Shown here in pieces: positions 28,907 to 36,454 of a DNA stretch of 64,000 nt; the stretch's first letter is position 1, and each line of letters begins with the position of its first letter. Position numbers and translations under genes: made by a program. The notes beneath the pieces are model-generated. The model saw nothing but the letters and a program-made list of their open reading frames with translations. It did not search any database and was not told the DNA's origin. This stretch comes from Bacteroidaceae bacterium (GTDB lineage Bacteria; Bacteroidota; Bacteroidia; Bacteroidales; Bacteroidaceae): positions 1 through 64,000 of the forward strand of contig JAFUYT010000032.1 in the NCBI GenBank assembly GCA_017470425.1. Direction: 5' to 3'.

Positions 28907-28914
28907 TACCTTTG
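28907..28914 (+). promoter_or_regulatory. -7 box and overlapping inverted repeat of the RNA locus
   Basis: TACCTTTG is an ideal Bacteroidetes -7 box. Just upstream an inverted repeat (ACGGTGT ... ACACCGT, about 28884-28908) runs into the box and could be an operator. No TTTG -33 element is present, so transcription may need an activator. Confidence 0.65.
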
Positions 28915-28918
28915 CAGT

Positions 28919-29265
28919 GTCCTTAAGAGAAAGGACTTCCGACAACAGAATTGCAGCATCTGTGACAGATGCACGAAGATATACGGTTTTTCATGGTATT
29001 AGGTTAGTTTTAAAGGTTTTCATCTCCGAGCCACTTCGGTGGCTCATCTTTAGGTAAGTTAGTTAAGGTAAGTTGATTGCAGGATACCCCTTCGGGGGTT
29101 CCCCTTTTCAGAATGACTCAGCACAACTGCCGCAGTGATGCGACCAGAAAAAGCAAAGAGACATAACCATCGTTTTTTGTTCTCCAAGTTATTCTGAGAG
29201 ATTCAACAAGATTTGTTCATAGCTTTTAGATGCGGCTCTTCGTGAGAAGGGTCGCATTTTGTTTT
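28919..29265 (+). ncRNA. candidate stand-alone structured RNA, about 345 nt
   Basis: The interval has a -7 box about 5 nt upstream and a strong terminator at its end, but no credible coding frame; the longest ATG frame (29113) has 17 codons. It contains a 5' hairpin GTCCTT/AAGGAC (28919-28936), a hairpin GCATCTG/CAGATGC (28956-28972), two UUCG-capped hairpins (GAGCCAC-UUCG-GUGGCUC at 29028-29045 and ACCCC-UUCG-GGGGU at 29086-29099), and direct repeats AGGTAAGTTAGTTA/AGGTAAGTTGAT between the two UUCG hairpins. I find no tmRNA, RNase P, SRP or 6S signature. It could be a regulatory RNA, or an orphan leader of a lost gene. The family is not recognised. Confidence 0.6.
29231..29265 (+). terminator. 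intrinsic terminator of the RNA locus
   Basis: An 11 bp stem (29231-29241 with 29246-29256, including two G-U pairs) with a GTGA loop, followed by TTTTGTTTT (29257-29265). A textbook plus-strand terminator with no plus-strand gene before it except the RNA. Confidence 0.85.
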
Positions 29266-29281
29266 ATGGTGCTGTGTGAAA

Positions 29282-29312
29282 GACGCCGCCAGTCTTCCTG
29301 ACAGGCGGCGTC
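29282..29312 (-). terminator. terminator of the GH105 gene
   Basis: The arms GACGCCGCC (29282-29290) and GGCGGCGTC (29304-29312) flank a 13-nt loop, about 30 bp beyond the minus-strand stop at 29341. TTTC follows on the minus strand. Confidence 0.65.
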
Positions 29313-29340
29313 GTGGAGGATGGGGCGGGAGGCCGCCGTG

Positions 29341-32300
29341 CTATTTCACGACGACTTTCTTTCCGTCAATGATGTAGATACCCTTGGGCAGGGCACTGTT
29401 CATGCCTGCGGCACGGACGAGACGGCCGCCGAGGTCATAGACCGCGCCGAGGGCGGCATCGGACGGGACGACCTCAACTGTCTCGACGCTCTCAATGCCG
29501 TCGGCCTCGGTGAAGCGGATGCGCACCTCCGTGGGGCTGTTCCATTTGTTGGTGCTGTTGCCGCTGCAAAGGAGCTGCACGTAGCGTGCCTCGACGGGCT
29601 CGAAGCGATAGCGCTCCATCTCGTTCGTGAGGCCGCTGCTGGTGATGTTGCCTGTGGCATCTTTCCAGCTGACGCGGTTCGTGGAGGTCTGCACCTTGAA
29701 GTAGAACACGCGCTGGTTACCGTTGTAGAAGGCCACATCGACAGCGTAGATCCGTTTGGTGCTCTTCAGGTCGAAGCGCAGCCACTGGTTGTCGCCCTCC
29801 TGGCTCCAGCGCGTCGAGAGATTGTTGTCGTTGACGTTGGAGTAGGGGTTGCCGCTTTGGGAACCGATGGCAGAGAGGGTGACGTCCGTTTGCTTGCCGT
29901 CCAGTGGCACGGTGCGCAGGAGTGTGCGGTGCTGGTTCGCGGCCATCTCACCGCCTTCGGCGGAGTGGATGCCGGTGGCGGCGAACGTGTAGAGACCGTA
30001 GTCGAGGGGCTCGGCGAGAGTGATGGTGACGGTGCCGTCGTCGGCCACGCTGATGTCGCTGGCATCTACGGGCGTCTCCGTGCTCAGGTATGGGTCACCG
30101 TTCAGGGTGGAGCGGAGCGTGTAGTTCGCGGCCTGACGGGCCTCCTCGGCGTTGGGGAGGTGGTTGAAGCGCACGGTGATGTGCTCGGCATCGGTGAGCG
30201 TGGCGCTGCTCATGCGCAGCTGCGGCAGGTCGCTGTTGCTGACGGCCAGACGGCTCATCTCGGCCGTGGCGAGCAGGTAGGCGCCGACGCCAAAGTCGTG
30301 GTAGTCCGTAGCCTTGACGGTCGTGTTGGGGCTGGCGTTCTCGCCGATGGGCTGGATGTAGCCCACGGTGCCGTCTTCCTGCAGGGCGATGGTGGCGAGA
30401 TAGTTCCAGGCGCGCTCTAGTGTAGCGCCGTACTCCACCTCGTCGAGGATGCCGTTGCGGATGCCCCAGGCATAGCCATAGGTGAAGAGCGCTGTGCCGC
30501 TGGTCTCGCGGCCGGGAGCCTGAGCGGGGTCGAGGAGGGAGCGAGTCCAGTAGCCTTCCTCTTGCTGGCACTCCTTCAGGGCGGCGGCCATGCGGCGGTA
30601 GTAGCGGATGTATTCGTCGCGGTAGGGGGCGTCCTCGGGCAGGTCGGCCAGTACCTTGGCGAAGGCGGCGAAGATCCAGCCGTCGCCGCGTGCCCAGAAG
30701 TCCTTCTTGCCCGCGTTGGTCTTGTGGGCGGGATAGACGTACTTGGCGTCACGGAAATAGAGCCCTGTCTCCTCGTCGTACATGATGCTGCCCGCATACT
30801 GCCAGTAGGCGTGCATCTTCTCTAAGTACGTCGCGTCCCCCGTGATTTTATAGAGCTTCGTCATGATGGGCATCACCATGAACAGTCCATCAACCCACCA
30901 GAGGTAGTCGTTGTTCGAGGTTGAGATTTCGTAGCCCATGACCTCCAGCGCGCGTGCAATCTTCTGCGGATCTTTCGCGGCGTCGAGGTTATAGAGGTCG
31001 ATATATACCTGGAAGCAGACCTGATTGTCGCCGAAGAGCACGAAGTCAGCACCCTCGCCGTAGGGTGTGTATTTCCAGCGGCTCTTGTCGGTGCCGGTGG
31101 CGCCCCACCAATTGCTGCGGTTAGCCCATGCGGTGGAGTAGTCCAGATATTCGGCGATGCCAGTGGCATCGTAGGCGGCCATGTTGCCGATGTGATAGAC
31201 GGCGCGGTTCCAGAAGTAGTCGCCGTGCGTCGGGTTGCGCTGCTGCCATGTCTCGTTGACGGTGTTCAGGATGTGCAGCACGTCGTTCTGCTGTGGCAGT
31301 GTCGTCATGGAGGTGGGGGTGAGGGGCGCGGCGAGCGTCTGCTTGAACTGCGTCAGCGCTTCAAACCAGTCCTCGTCGGAGGTGTAGCGGCCACTGGGGA
31401 AGATGTTCCAGCCGGCGCCGAAATAGAACGTCAGCTCCGTGCCCACCTCGTAATCGACGGTGAGGCAGAGGTGGTCGTCGATGACCTCGGTGGTGGCTCC
31501 GTCTGGGATGCAGGCACCCTGGAAGAAGCGGGCTCCGACGCTCGTGATGCTGCCCTCGCTCTTTGCTTCGGCCCAGCCCACGACGCCCGGCACCTCGGTG
31601 AAAGCCACGCCCTCGGTGAGGTGTGTCATGTCCGTATGCTGATAGACGGCCACGGCCAGCTTCAGATGCCCTTCAGGGCCGTCGAAGCGCACGGTGCCCC
31701 GGTTCAGGAGTGCTCCGGCGGTGGTCTCCACGTGCAGTGTCTTCGTGTAGCTCTTTCCGTCGATGGCCACGTTGTCGTAGGTCAGCGTGAAGGCCGAGCG
31801 TAGCGGCGACTGCTCTGTGATCTCGCAGGTGGAGTAGGGGTCGTGCATCACCAGCTTGCCGCCGACAACGGCGGCCGTGCCGCCGCAGCCCAGACGCTTG
31901 CCGTTGACGGAGTAGGCATCGACGCCGTACTGGCTCTCGTTGTGGTAGTTGCTGAGGTTGTACATCGCGTCAATGACGGGTGTCGCCTGCTTCTTGAACC
32001 ATACATCGACTCCCTGTGCCGTCTGCGGCTCGCTCTTGAGCAGCACTGAGGAGTACATGCGGTAGGCGCAGAGGTCGTTCTCCCAGGCAATGTCGGCGCG
32101 GTTCGTGGGCATCTTCACGGCGGTGTAGGTCACTTTCGTGGGCGTCTGCGGCGTGCCTTCGTGTAGCGCGTAGCCCGTCGTGGTGCCGCTGCCCACTGTG
32201 GCCTGGAAGCGGATGGTCTGACCGTCGGCGAGGGTTTCGAAGGGCACCGTCGTGCCCGCCTCGGTCGTGAGCGTATGGGTGACTGGCGACACGCTTGCGG

Positions 32301-32433
32301 GCAGTGTCACCTCCACGGTCTCGCCGCTGCGTTCGAAGGCCAACGTGTTCTTCAGTCTGAACGTGTAGTCCTGTGCCGCCACGGCACAGCTTGCGCCTGC
32401 GAGCATGAGGGTGAGGAGTTGTCTAAACATCAT
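29341..32433 (-). CDS. multidomain GH105-type hydrolase with DUF4861 and F5/8C domains
   Basis: A 1030-residue exported enzyme (start 32433, signal peptide residues 1-20). Residues about 25-370 look like a DUF4861 beta domain. Residues about 375-730 have the (alpha/alpha)6 barrel pattern of GH105 unsaturated uronyl hydrolases: WWVDGLFMVMPIM, FWARGDGWIFAAFAKVLADLP, SGTALFTYGYAWGI. Next come Ig-like strands and a discoidin/F5-8C domain (about 870-990: RWSQEGDNQWLRFDLKS). It ends with GAVYDLGGRLV...LPKGIYIIDGKKVVVK, a tail like that of the metallophosphoesterase at 50-52 kb and reminiscent of type IX secretion C-terminal signals. It likely acts on lyase-made oligosaccharides of pectin- or AGP-type glycans; the substrate is not certain. 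A minus-strand box TACTTTTG lies at 32465-32472. Confidence 0.83.
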   Translation of the reverse strand: MMFRQLLTLMLAGASCAVAAQDYTFRLKNTLAFERSGETVEVTLPASVSPVTHTLTTEAGTTVPFETLADGQTIRFQATVGSGTTTGYALHEGTPQTPTKVTYTAVKMPTNRADIAWENDLCAYRMYSSVLLKSEPQTAQGVDVWFKKQATPVIDAMYNLSNYHNESQYGVDAYSVNGKRLGCGGTAAVVGGKLVMHDPYSTCEITEQSPLRSAFTLTYDNVAIDGKSYTKTLHVETTAGALLNRGTVRFDGPEGHLKLAVAVYQHTDMTHLTEGVAFTEVPGVVGWAEAKSEGSITSVGARFFQGACIPDGATTEVIDDHLCLTVDYEVGTELTFYFGAGWNIFPSGRYTSDEDWFEALTQFKQTLAAPLTPTSMTTLPQQNDVLHILNTVNETWQQRNPTHGDYFWNRAVYHIGNMAAYDATGIAEYLDYSTAWANRSNWWGATGTDKSRWKYTPYGEGADFVLFGDNQVCFQVYIDLYNLDAAKDPQKIARALEVMGYEISTSNNDYLWWVDGLFMVMPIMTKLYKITGDATYLEKMHAYWQYAGSIMYDEETGLYFRDAKYVYPAHKTNAGKKDFWARGDGWIFAAFAKVLADLPEDAPYRDEYIRYYRRMAAALKECQQEEGYWTRSLLDPAQAPGRETSGTALFTYGYAWGIRNGILDEVEYGATLERAWNYLATIALQEDGTVGYIQPIGENASPNTTVKATDYHDFGVGAYLLATAEMSRLAVSNSDLPQLRMSSATLTDAEHITVRFNHLPNAEEARQAANYTLRSTLNGDPYLSTETPVDASDISVADDGTVTITLAEPLDYGLYTFAATGIHSAEGGEMAANQHRTLLRTVPLDGKQTDVTLSAIGSQSGNPYSNVNDNNLSTRWSQEGDNQWLRFDLKSTKRIYAVDVAFYNGNQRVFYFKVQTSTNRVSWKDATGNITSSGLTNEMERYRFEPVEARYVQLLCSGNSTNKWNSPTEVRIRFTEADGIESVETVEVVPSDAALGAVYDLGGRLVRAAGMNSALPKGIYIIDGKKVVVK

Positions 32434-32551
32434 TGTATAAAGGTTTAGTTCGTTGTTTTGGGCACAAAAGTACACATTTATTTCGTGTGTGCAAAAAGAT
32501 GAAGTGAAAAATAAATAGGTACGCGCGAAGAATGTCCCGCCGTTGCGCACC

Positions 32552-33154
32552 TCACTCGTCGAAGAGCGTCAGCTGGTGCTCGGGCAGCAGGCGGAACGAC
32601 ATCCGATGGTGCGGGGTGGGGCCGTATTGCTCGATGGCTGCGCGGTGTGCCGGGGCAGGGTAGCCCATGTTCTTGTCCCATCCGTACTGCGGGAAGTCGT
32701 GTGACAACGCTGTCATGCGCTCGTCGCGGTACGTCTTGGCCAGAATGCTGGCGGCGGCGATGCTCATATAGGTGGCGTCGCCCTTCACGATAGTGTCTGC
32801 AGGGATGTCGTAGGGGTACCAGCGGTTGCCGTCAATGATTAGGTGCTGTGGCCTGACACGTAGCCTCTCCACTGCCCGCTGCATCGCCAGGATGGAGCAG
32901 CGCAGGATGTTCAGCCGGTCGATTTCCGCCGCCGAGCACTCCGCCACTGCCCACGCCACTGCCTCGCGCTCGATGACGGGGCGCAGTGTCATTCGCTGGG
33001 TGGCGCTTAGCTGCTTGGAATCGTTGAGGAGGTCGTTCCGGAAGTCGGGAGGCAGGATGACGGCCGCCGCGAAGACGGGACCCGCGAGGCAGCCGCGGCC
33101 AGCTTCGTCGCAGCCAGCCTCAAGGACGTCGGGGGTATGAAAAGGGAGTAGCAT
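32552..33154 (-). CDS. rnhB: ribonuclease HII
   Basis: A 200-residue enzyme that removes ribonucleotides and RNA from RNA-DNA hybrids. The catalytic DEAGRG motif ([18 protein letters not shown]) is near the N-terminus. LIIDGNR supplies a further Asp, and [21 protein letters not shown] matches the conserved RNase HII segment. It lies 12 bp downstream of the lpxB-dacB frame and is probably the last gene of that operon. Confidence 0.95.
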   Translation of the reverse strand: MLLPFHTPDVLEAGCDEAGRGCLAGPVFAAAVILPPDFRNDLLNDSKQLSATQRMTLRPVIEREAVAWAVAECSAAEIDRLNILRCSILAMQRAVERLRVRPQHLIIDGNRWYPYDIPADTIVKGDATYMSIAAASILAKTYRDERMTALSHDFPQYGWDKNMGYPAPAHRAAIEQYGPTPHHRMSFRLLPEHQLTLFDE

Positions 33155-33166
33155 AGGCGATGGTTG

Positions 33167-34426
33167 TTATTCACTCAGTAGCACGCAGAGCTGGTCTTGC
33201 AGTGCGCGACCCTCGGCCATGCGGCGCACACCCTGGTTCATGATGGCGAAGGCGATGAGGTGGCCGGTGCTGCGCTGCGTAGTGTAGCCCACGAGCGTGG
33301 AGACGGCAGAGACGGAGCCCGTCTTCGCCCGCACGTTGGCCGCCGCCGCTGTACCCGCCATCCGCTTCTTCAACGTGCCATCGACGGCGGCGATGGGGAG
33401 GGCGGTCATGAGGGGCGTGAGGATGCTGTCGGGGCGGGCGGCAGCGTAGGTGAGCAGGCGCGTGAACGTCGCGGGTGTCTGGTAGTTGTAGAGTGAGAGG
33501 CCGCTGCCATCGGCCACGACAGATTCCGTGCCGATGATTCCGTGGATGATGGGTGTGATCTGTTTGCGCGTCGCCCCCATCTGATAGAACACAGCCTCTG
33601 CGCAGAGGTTATCGCTCTCCTTCATCATCGGCAGCAGCACCTCTGTGAGAGGGCGTGAGATGGAGGCGAGGGTACGGGCAGCGGCGGGTGTCGTACCCGT
33701 GGCGGTGCCCTTGCCCAGCGTGATGCCGGCCTTCGAGAGGGCGTTCCGTACGGCTGCTGCCAGCCCCGGCTTGCCGCCGTAGAGCAGCGGCGAGAGGGTG
33801 GGGTTGTCGTCGTCCCAACACCAACCCCAGCCGTATTCATCGCCGTCCTTGAAGGAGGTGTCGGCGATGAGGCGTCCGGTAATGCGGCGGATGCCGGCGC
33901 TCTTCAGCTGTGCCGCCAGCGACCGCACGTCGGCCATCGAGAGCAACGGGTCCATGACGCCCCGTAGGTAGAGGTCGCCCTGCAGCGTACCCCCGCTGAC
34001 GGGTGCTGTCGCGAGGAGGCGCGTCGTGAGACAGTAGGATGGGCCGAGGGCACCGAGCGCTGTGATGGCCGTTACCACCTTCTCTGTCGAGGCGGGGCGC
34101 AGGCGTTGTCGTTCGTCGCGGGCGTAGAGCGTCTGTCCGCTTGTCAGATCCACGACGTGCAGTCCGAGCTGCGACACCTGCAACAGCGTGTCGGCCGAGA
34201 GCAGTAGGCTGTCGATGCGCCCCACCACTCGCGGCCTCGCTGCCTCTCGTGCTTCCCGTTCCTCTCGCTCCCGCACGCTCGTCGTCTTACTCCCCGTCCT
34301 CTCGCGGTCGAGTGCCGCTGTAGCGTTGTCGGGGAGAGATGCGTGTCGGCTGGCATGTCGGCTACTGCCGCAAGCTGCCAACAGCACCGCCAGGCAGCCC
34401 GCCGCCAGTAAATGCTTCGTTTTCAT
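33167..34426 (-). CDS. dacB: D-alanyl-D-alanine carboxypeptidase/endopeptidase (PBP4 type), internal start
   Basis: If initiated at the internal ATG 34426, this gives a 419-residue lipoprotein (MKTKHLLAAGCLAVLLAACGSS; lipobox LAAC). The S13 penicillin-binding motifs are present: SxxK as PASTEKVV, SxN as MKESDNLCAE and KTG as RAKTGSVSAV. It would trim peptidoglycan cross-links or D-Ala in the periplasm. It has the same stop as the long lpxB frame; which start is used in the cell cannot be told from sequence, though a separate lipoprotein is the simplest reading. rnhB follows 12 bp later. Confidence 0.75.
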   Translation of the reverse strand: MKTKHLLAAGCLAVLLAACGSSRHASRHASLPDNATAALDRERTGSKTTSVREREEREAREAARPRVVGRIDSLLLSADTLLQVSQLGLHVVDLTSGQTLYARDERQRLRPASTEKVVTAITALGALGPSYCLTTRLLATAPVSGGTLQGDLYLRGVMDPLLSMADVRSLAAQLKSAGIRRITGRLIADTSFKDGDEYGWGWCWDDDNPTLSPLLYGGKPGLAAAVRNALSKAGITLGKGTATGTTPAAARTLASISRPLTEVLLPMMKESDNLCAEAVFYQMGATRKQITPIIHGIIGTESVVADGSGLSLYNYQTPATFTRLLTYAAARPDSILTPLMTALPIAAVDGTLKKRMAGTAAAANVRAKTGSVSAVSTLVGYTTQRSTGHLIAFAIMNQGVRRMAEGRALQDQLCVLLSE

Positions 34427-35611
34427 AATGAAATGATGACTATTTCTTGGATGACTGTTTCTTGAAATCGTTTGTTGCCGCTGGAGGCAGCAGAGGATCT
34501 CGTGGGCAGCACGTTGCGGGGCGCCGGGGGTGCCGAGGCGGGTAGCGACGTCTTCGTAGTCACGGAGCTGGGCGTCGCGGGCGGCACCGCCGGGGAGGAT
34601 GCTGGCGAGGTGTTGGCGGCAGCGGGCTACGGTCATCTGGTCGGCGACGAGCTCGGGGACGACTTCGCGACCGGCAACGAGGTTGACGAGAGAAATAAAG
34701 GGGATCTTGATGAATAGGCGGCGTCCGAGGGTGGCAAGCTGTCGGGCTTGCATGAAGTAGCAGACGACCTGCGGCACTTGGAATAGAGCGGTCTCCAGGG
34801 TGGCAGTGCCGGAAGTGACGAGGGCGGCGGTAGCCTGTGACAAAACGTCATAGGTTCGATTTTTAACGATTTGAACGGGGATCTTACGTCCTGCCCGTCT
34901 TTCGGCAACGCCGATGTACTGTTGATAGGTGGTGTCCGTGATGCCGGGGGCAGCAGCGATGACGAGTCTGTAGCGGTCGGTGAACGGGGCAGCGGCCTCC
35001 ATCATGCGGGGTAGGTTGTCGCGGATCTCCTGCAGGCGGCTACCGGCGAGGAGGGCGATGTAGGGCTGTTGCAGCGTAGTTTGCGCAGCAACAGCCTTGT
35101 ACGCGGCCACTTCATCCATCGTGGGATTCCCGACGTAGTGGATGGTGTAGCCGTGTTTCTTCTCGAAGAAATCGACCTCGAAGGGGAGGATGGAGAAGAG
35201 CTCGCCGACATCGCGCTTGAGGACTTTGATGCGGTATTCCTTCCAGGCCCATAGTTTGGGGGCTATGTAATAATACACAGGGCAGAGTCCGATGGAATGG
35301 ACATATTTCGCAATCTTCAGATTGAAGCCTGGGTAATCGACGAGGATGACGACGTCGGGCTGCCACTGCTTGATGTCGTCCTTGCACTGCTGCAGACCTT
35401 GCAGGATGGTGCGGGCGTGCAGGATGACAGCCACGAAGCCCATGTATGCCAGCTCGCGGTAGTGGCGCACGAGGGTCATGCCCTCAGCCTGCATCAAGTC
35501 ACCGCCGAAGCCCCGGAACTCGGCTGCGGGGTCTTCAGCTTTCAAGGCGGCGATGAGGTGGGAGGCATGGAGGTCACCGCTGGCCTCACCGGCTATGATA
35601 TAGTAGCGCAT
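33167..35611 (-). CDS. lpxB: continuous lpxB-dacB reading frame (lipid A disaccharide synthase + PBP4-like)
   Basis: One uninterrupted 814-codon frame holding two normally separate proteins. Residues 1 to about 380 are LpxB, the glycosyltransferase of lipid A synthesis (MRYYIIAGEASGDLHASHLI; VDYPGFNLKIAKY; YYIAPKLWAWKEYR; TSGTATLETAL). A linker of about 15 residues, QQTISRNSHPRNSHHF, joins this to a lipoprotein signal sequence and a DacB domain. The linker DNA shows no stop in this frame, while a neighbouring frame holds a TAG just before the dacB ATG. So the lpxB stop was probably lost by a small indel or substitution, or there is a sequencing error. If translated as one chain, LpxB would face the cytoplasm and DacB the periplasm, which is topologically possible. 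It lies 27 bp after surE. Confidence 0.85.
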   Translation of the reverse strand: MRYYIIAGEASGDLHASHLIAALKAEDPAAEFRGFGGDLMQAEGMTLVRHYRELAYMGFVAVILHARTILQGLQQCKDDIKQWQPDVVILVDYPGFNLKIAKYVHSIGLCPVYYYIAPKLWAWKEYRIKVLKRDVGELFSILPFEVDFFEKKHGYTIHYVGNPTMDEVAAYKAVAAQTTLQQPYIALLAGSRLQEIRDNLPRMMEAAAPFTDRYRLVIAAAPGITDTTYQQYIGVAERRAGRKIPVQIVKNRTYDVLSQATAALVTSGTATLETALFQVPQVVCYFMQARQLATLGRRLFIKIPFISLVNLVAGREVVPELVADQMTVARCRQHLASILPGGAARDAQLRDYEDVATRLGTPGAPQRAAHEILCCLQRQQTISRNSHPRNSHHFIMKTKHLLAAGCLAVLLAACGSSRHASRHASLPDNATAALDRERTGSKTTSVREREEREAREAARPRVVGRIDSLLLSADTLLQVSQLGLHVVDLTSGQTLYARDERQRLRPASTEKVVTAITALGALGPSYCLTTRLLATAPVSGGTLQGDLYLRGVMDPLLSMADVRSLAAQLKSAGIRRITGRLIADTSFKDGDEYGWGWCWDDDNPTLSPLLYGGKPGLAAAVRNALSKAGITLGKGTATGTTPAAARTLASISRPLTEVLLPMMKESDNLCAEAVFYQMGATRKQITPIIHGIIGTESVVADGSGLSLYNYQTPATFTRLLTYAAARPDSILTPLMTALPIAAVDGTLKKRMAGTAAAANVRAKTGSVSAVSTLVGYTTQRSTGHLIAFAIMNQGVRRMAEGRALQDQLCVLLSE

Positions 35612-35638
35612 TTTATGAGTGAAAATATAGGATGGGCT

Positions 35639-36421
35639 TCATGAGGCTAATGGAGCTAATGGGTTAGCTATCAATCCCAGTGCATCATGTGCCGTCATAT
35701 CAACTGTGATGGGAACGATGGAGGTGTACCCGGCGCGAAGGGCGGCGAAGTCGGTGTCGGTGGCTTCGGGCTCCAGGTCGGTGAACTGGCCAGTGAGCTG
35801 GAAGGTGCCGTCTTCGCGGGGGAGCCACTCGGCGCTCCAGCTGCCTCGCGCCTGCCGACAGACACGACAGCCGCGGAACAGACCGGCGGGGAAGTTGACG
35901 TTCAAGCAGACGTCCTGCGGGAGCCCTTGTCGGATGACGCGCTGGCAGAGGTCGGCGATGGCATCGAGGGCCTGTGTGGAGAGGGGATGATCTTCATAGC
36001 GCTCGCCGCGCTGCAACCACAGCGAGAAGCCGATGGAAGGGATGCCCTTCATGCAACCCTCCAGCACGGCGCCCATCGTGCCGCTGTAGTGAATGCTGAT
36101 GCTGGCGTTGTCGCCGTGGTTGATGCCGCTGAGGATGAGGTCGGGGCGACGAGGCACGATGCGCTCCAGAGCGAGCTTGACGCAATCCACGGGGGTGCCG
36201 GTGCAGGAATAGAGGGCTGATTGTGGAGGGTAGAGGGCTGAGGGAAGCTGCTCAACGCTGACAGGGGTAGTGCTGGAGATGGAAGCGGCCGCACCGGAAC
36301 GGGGGCCGTCGGGGGCAACAACCACGAGGTCTCCAAGGGGTGCAACGGCGCGAGCCAGGTCTCTAATGCCAGAGGCCTGGAAGCCGTCGTCGTTGGTGAT
36401 GAGGATGAGAGGAGGAGTCAA
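35639..36421 (-). CDS. surE: 5'/3'-nucleotidase SurE
   Basis: A 260-residue metal-dependent nucleotidase. The N-terminal ITNDDGFQASGI gives the metal-binding ND-D motif. APDGPRSGAAASIS and the GINHGDNASISIHYSGTMGAVLEGC segment are the family's conserved active-site loops. It dephosphorylates nucleoside monophosphates and is linked to stress survival. It is followed closely by lpxB, a gene order common in Bacteroidales, and preceded by the alpha-2-macroglobulin gene on the same strand. Confidence 0.95.
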   Translation of the reverse strand: MTPPLILITNDDGFQASGIRDLARAVAPLGDLVVVAPDGPRSGAAASISSTTPVSVEQLPSALYPPQSALYSCTGTPVDCVKLALERIVPRRPDLILSGINHGDNASISIHYSGTMGAVLEGCMKGIPSIGFSLWLQRGERYEDHPLSTQALDAIADLCQRVIRQGLPQDVCLNVNFPAGLFRGCRVCRQARGSWSAEWLPREDGTFQLTGQFTDLEPEATDTDFAALRAGYTSIVPITVDMTAHDALGLIANPLAPLAS

Positions 36422-36454
36422 GGGGAAGGATGAATTAAAAGATTCTTTTGGGGC

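Noticed and set aside
28919..29265. tmRNA, RNase P RNA, SRP RNA or 6S RNA at the structured RNA locus
   Set aside because: The conserved signature sequences of these RNAs (for example the tmRNA tRNA-like ends or the RNase P GAGGAAAGTCC core) are not present.
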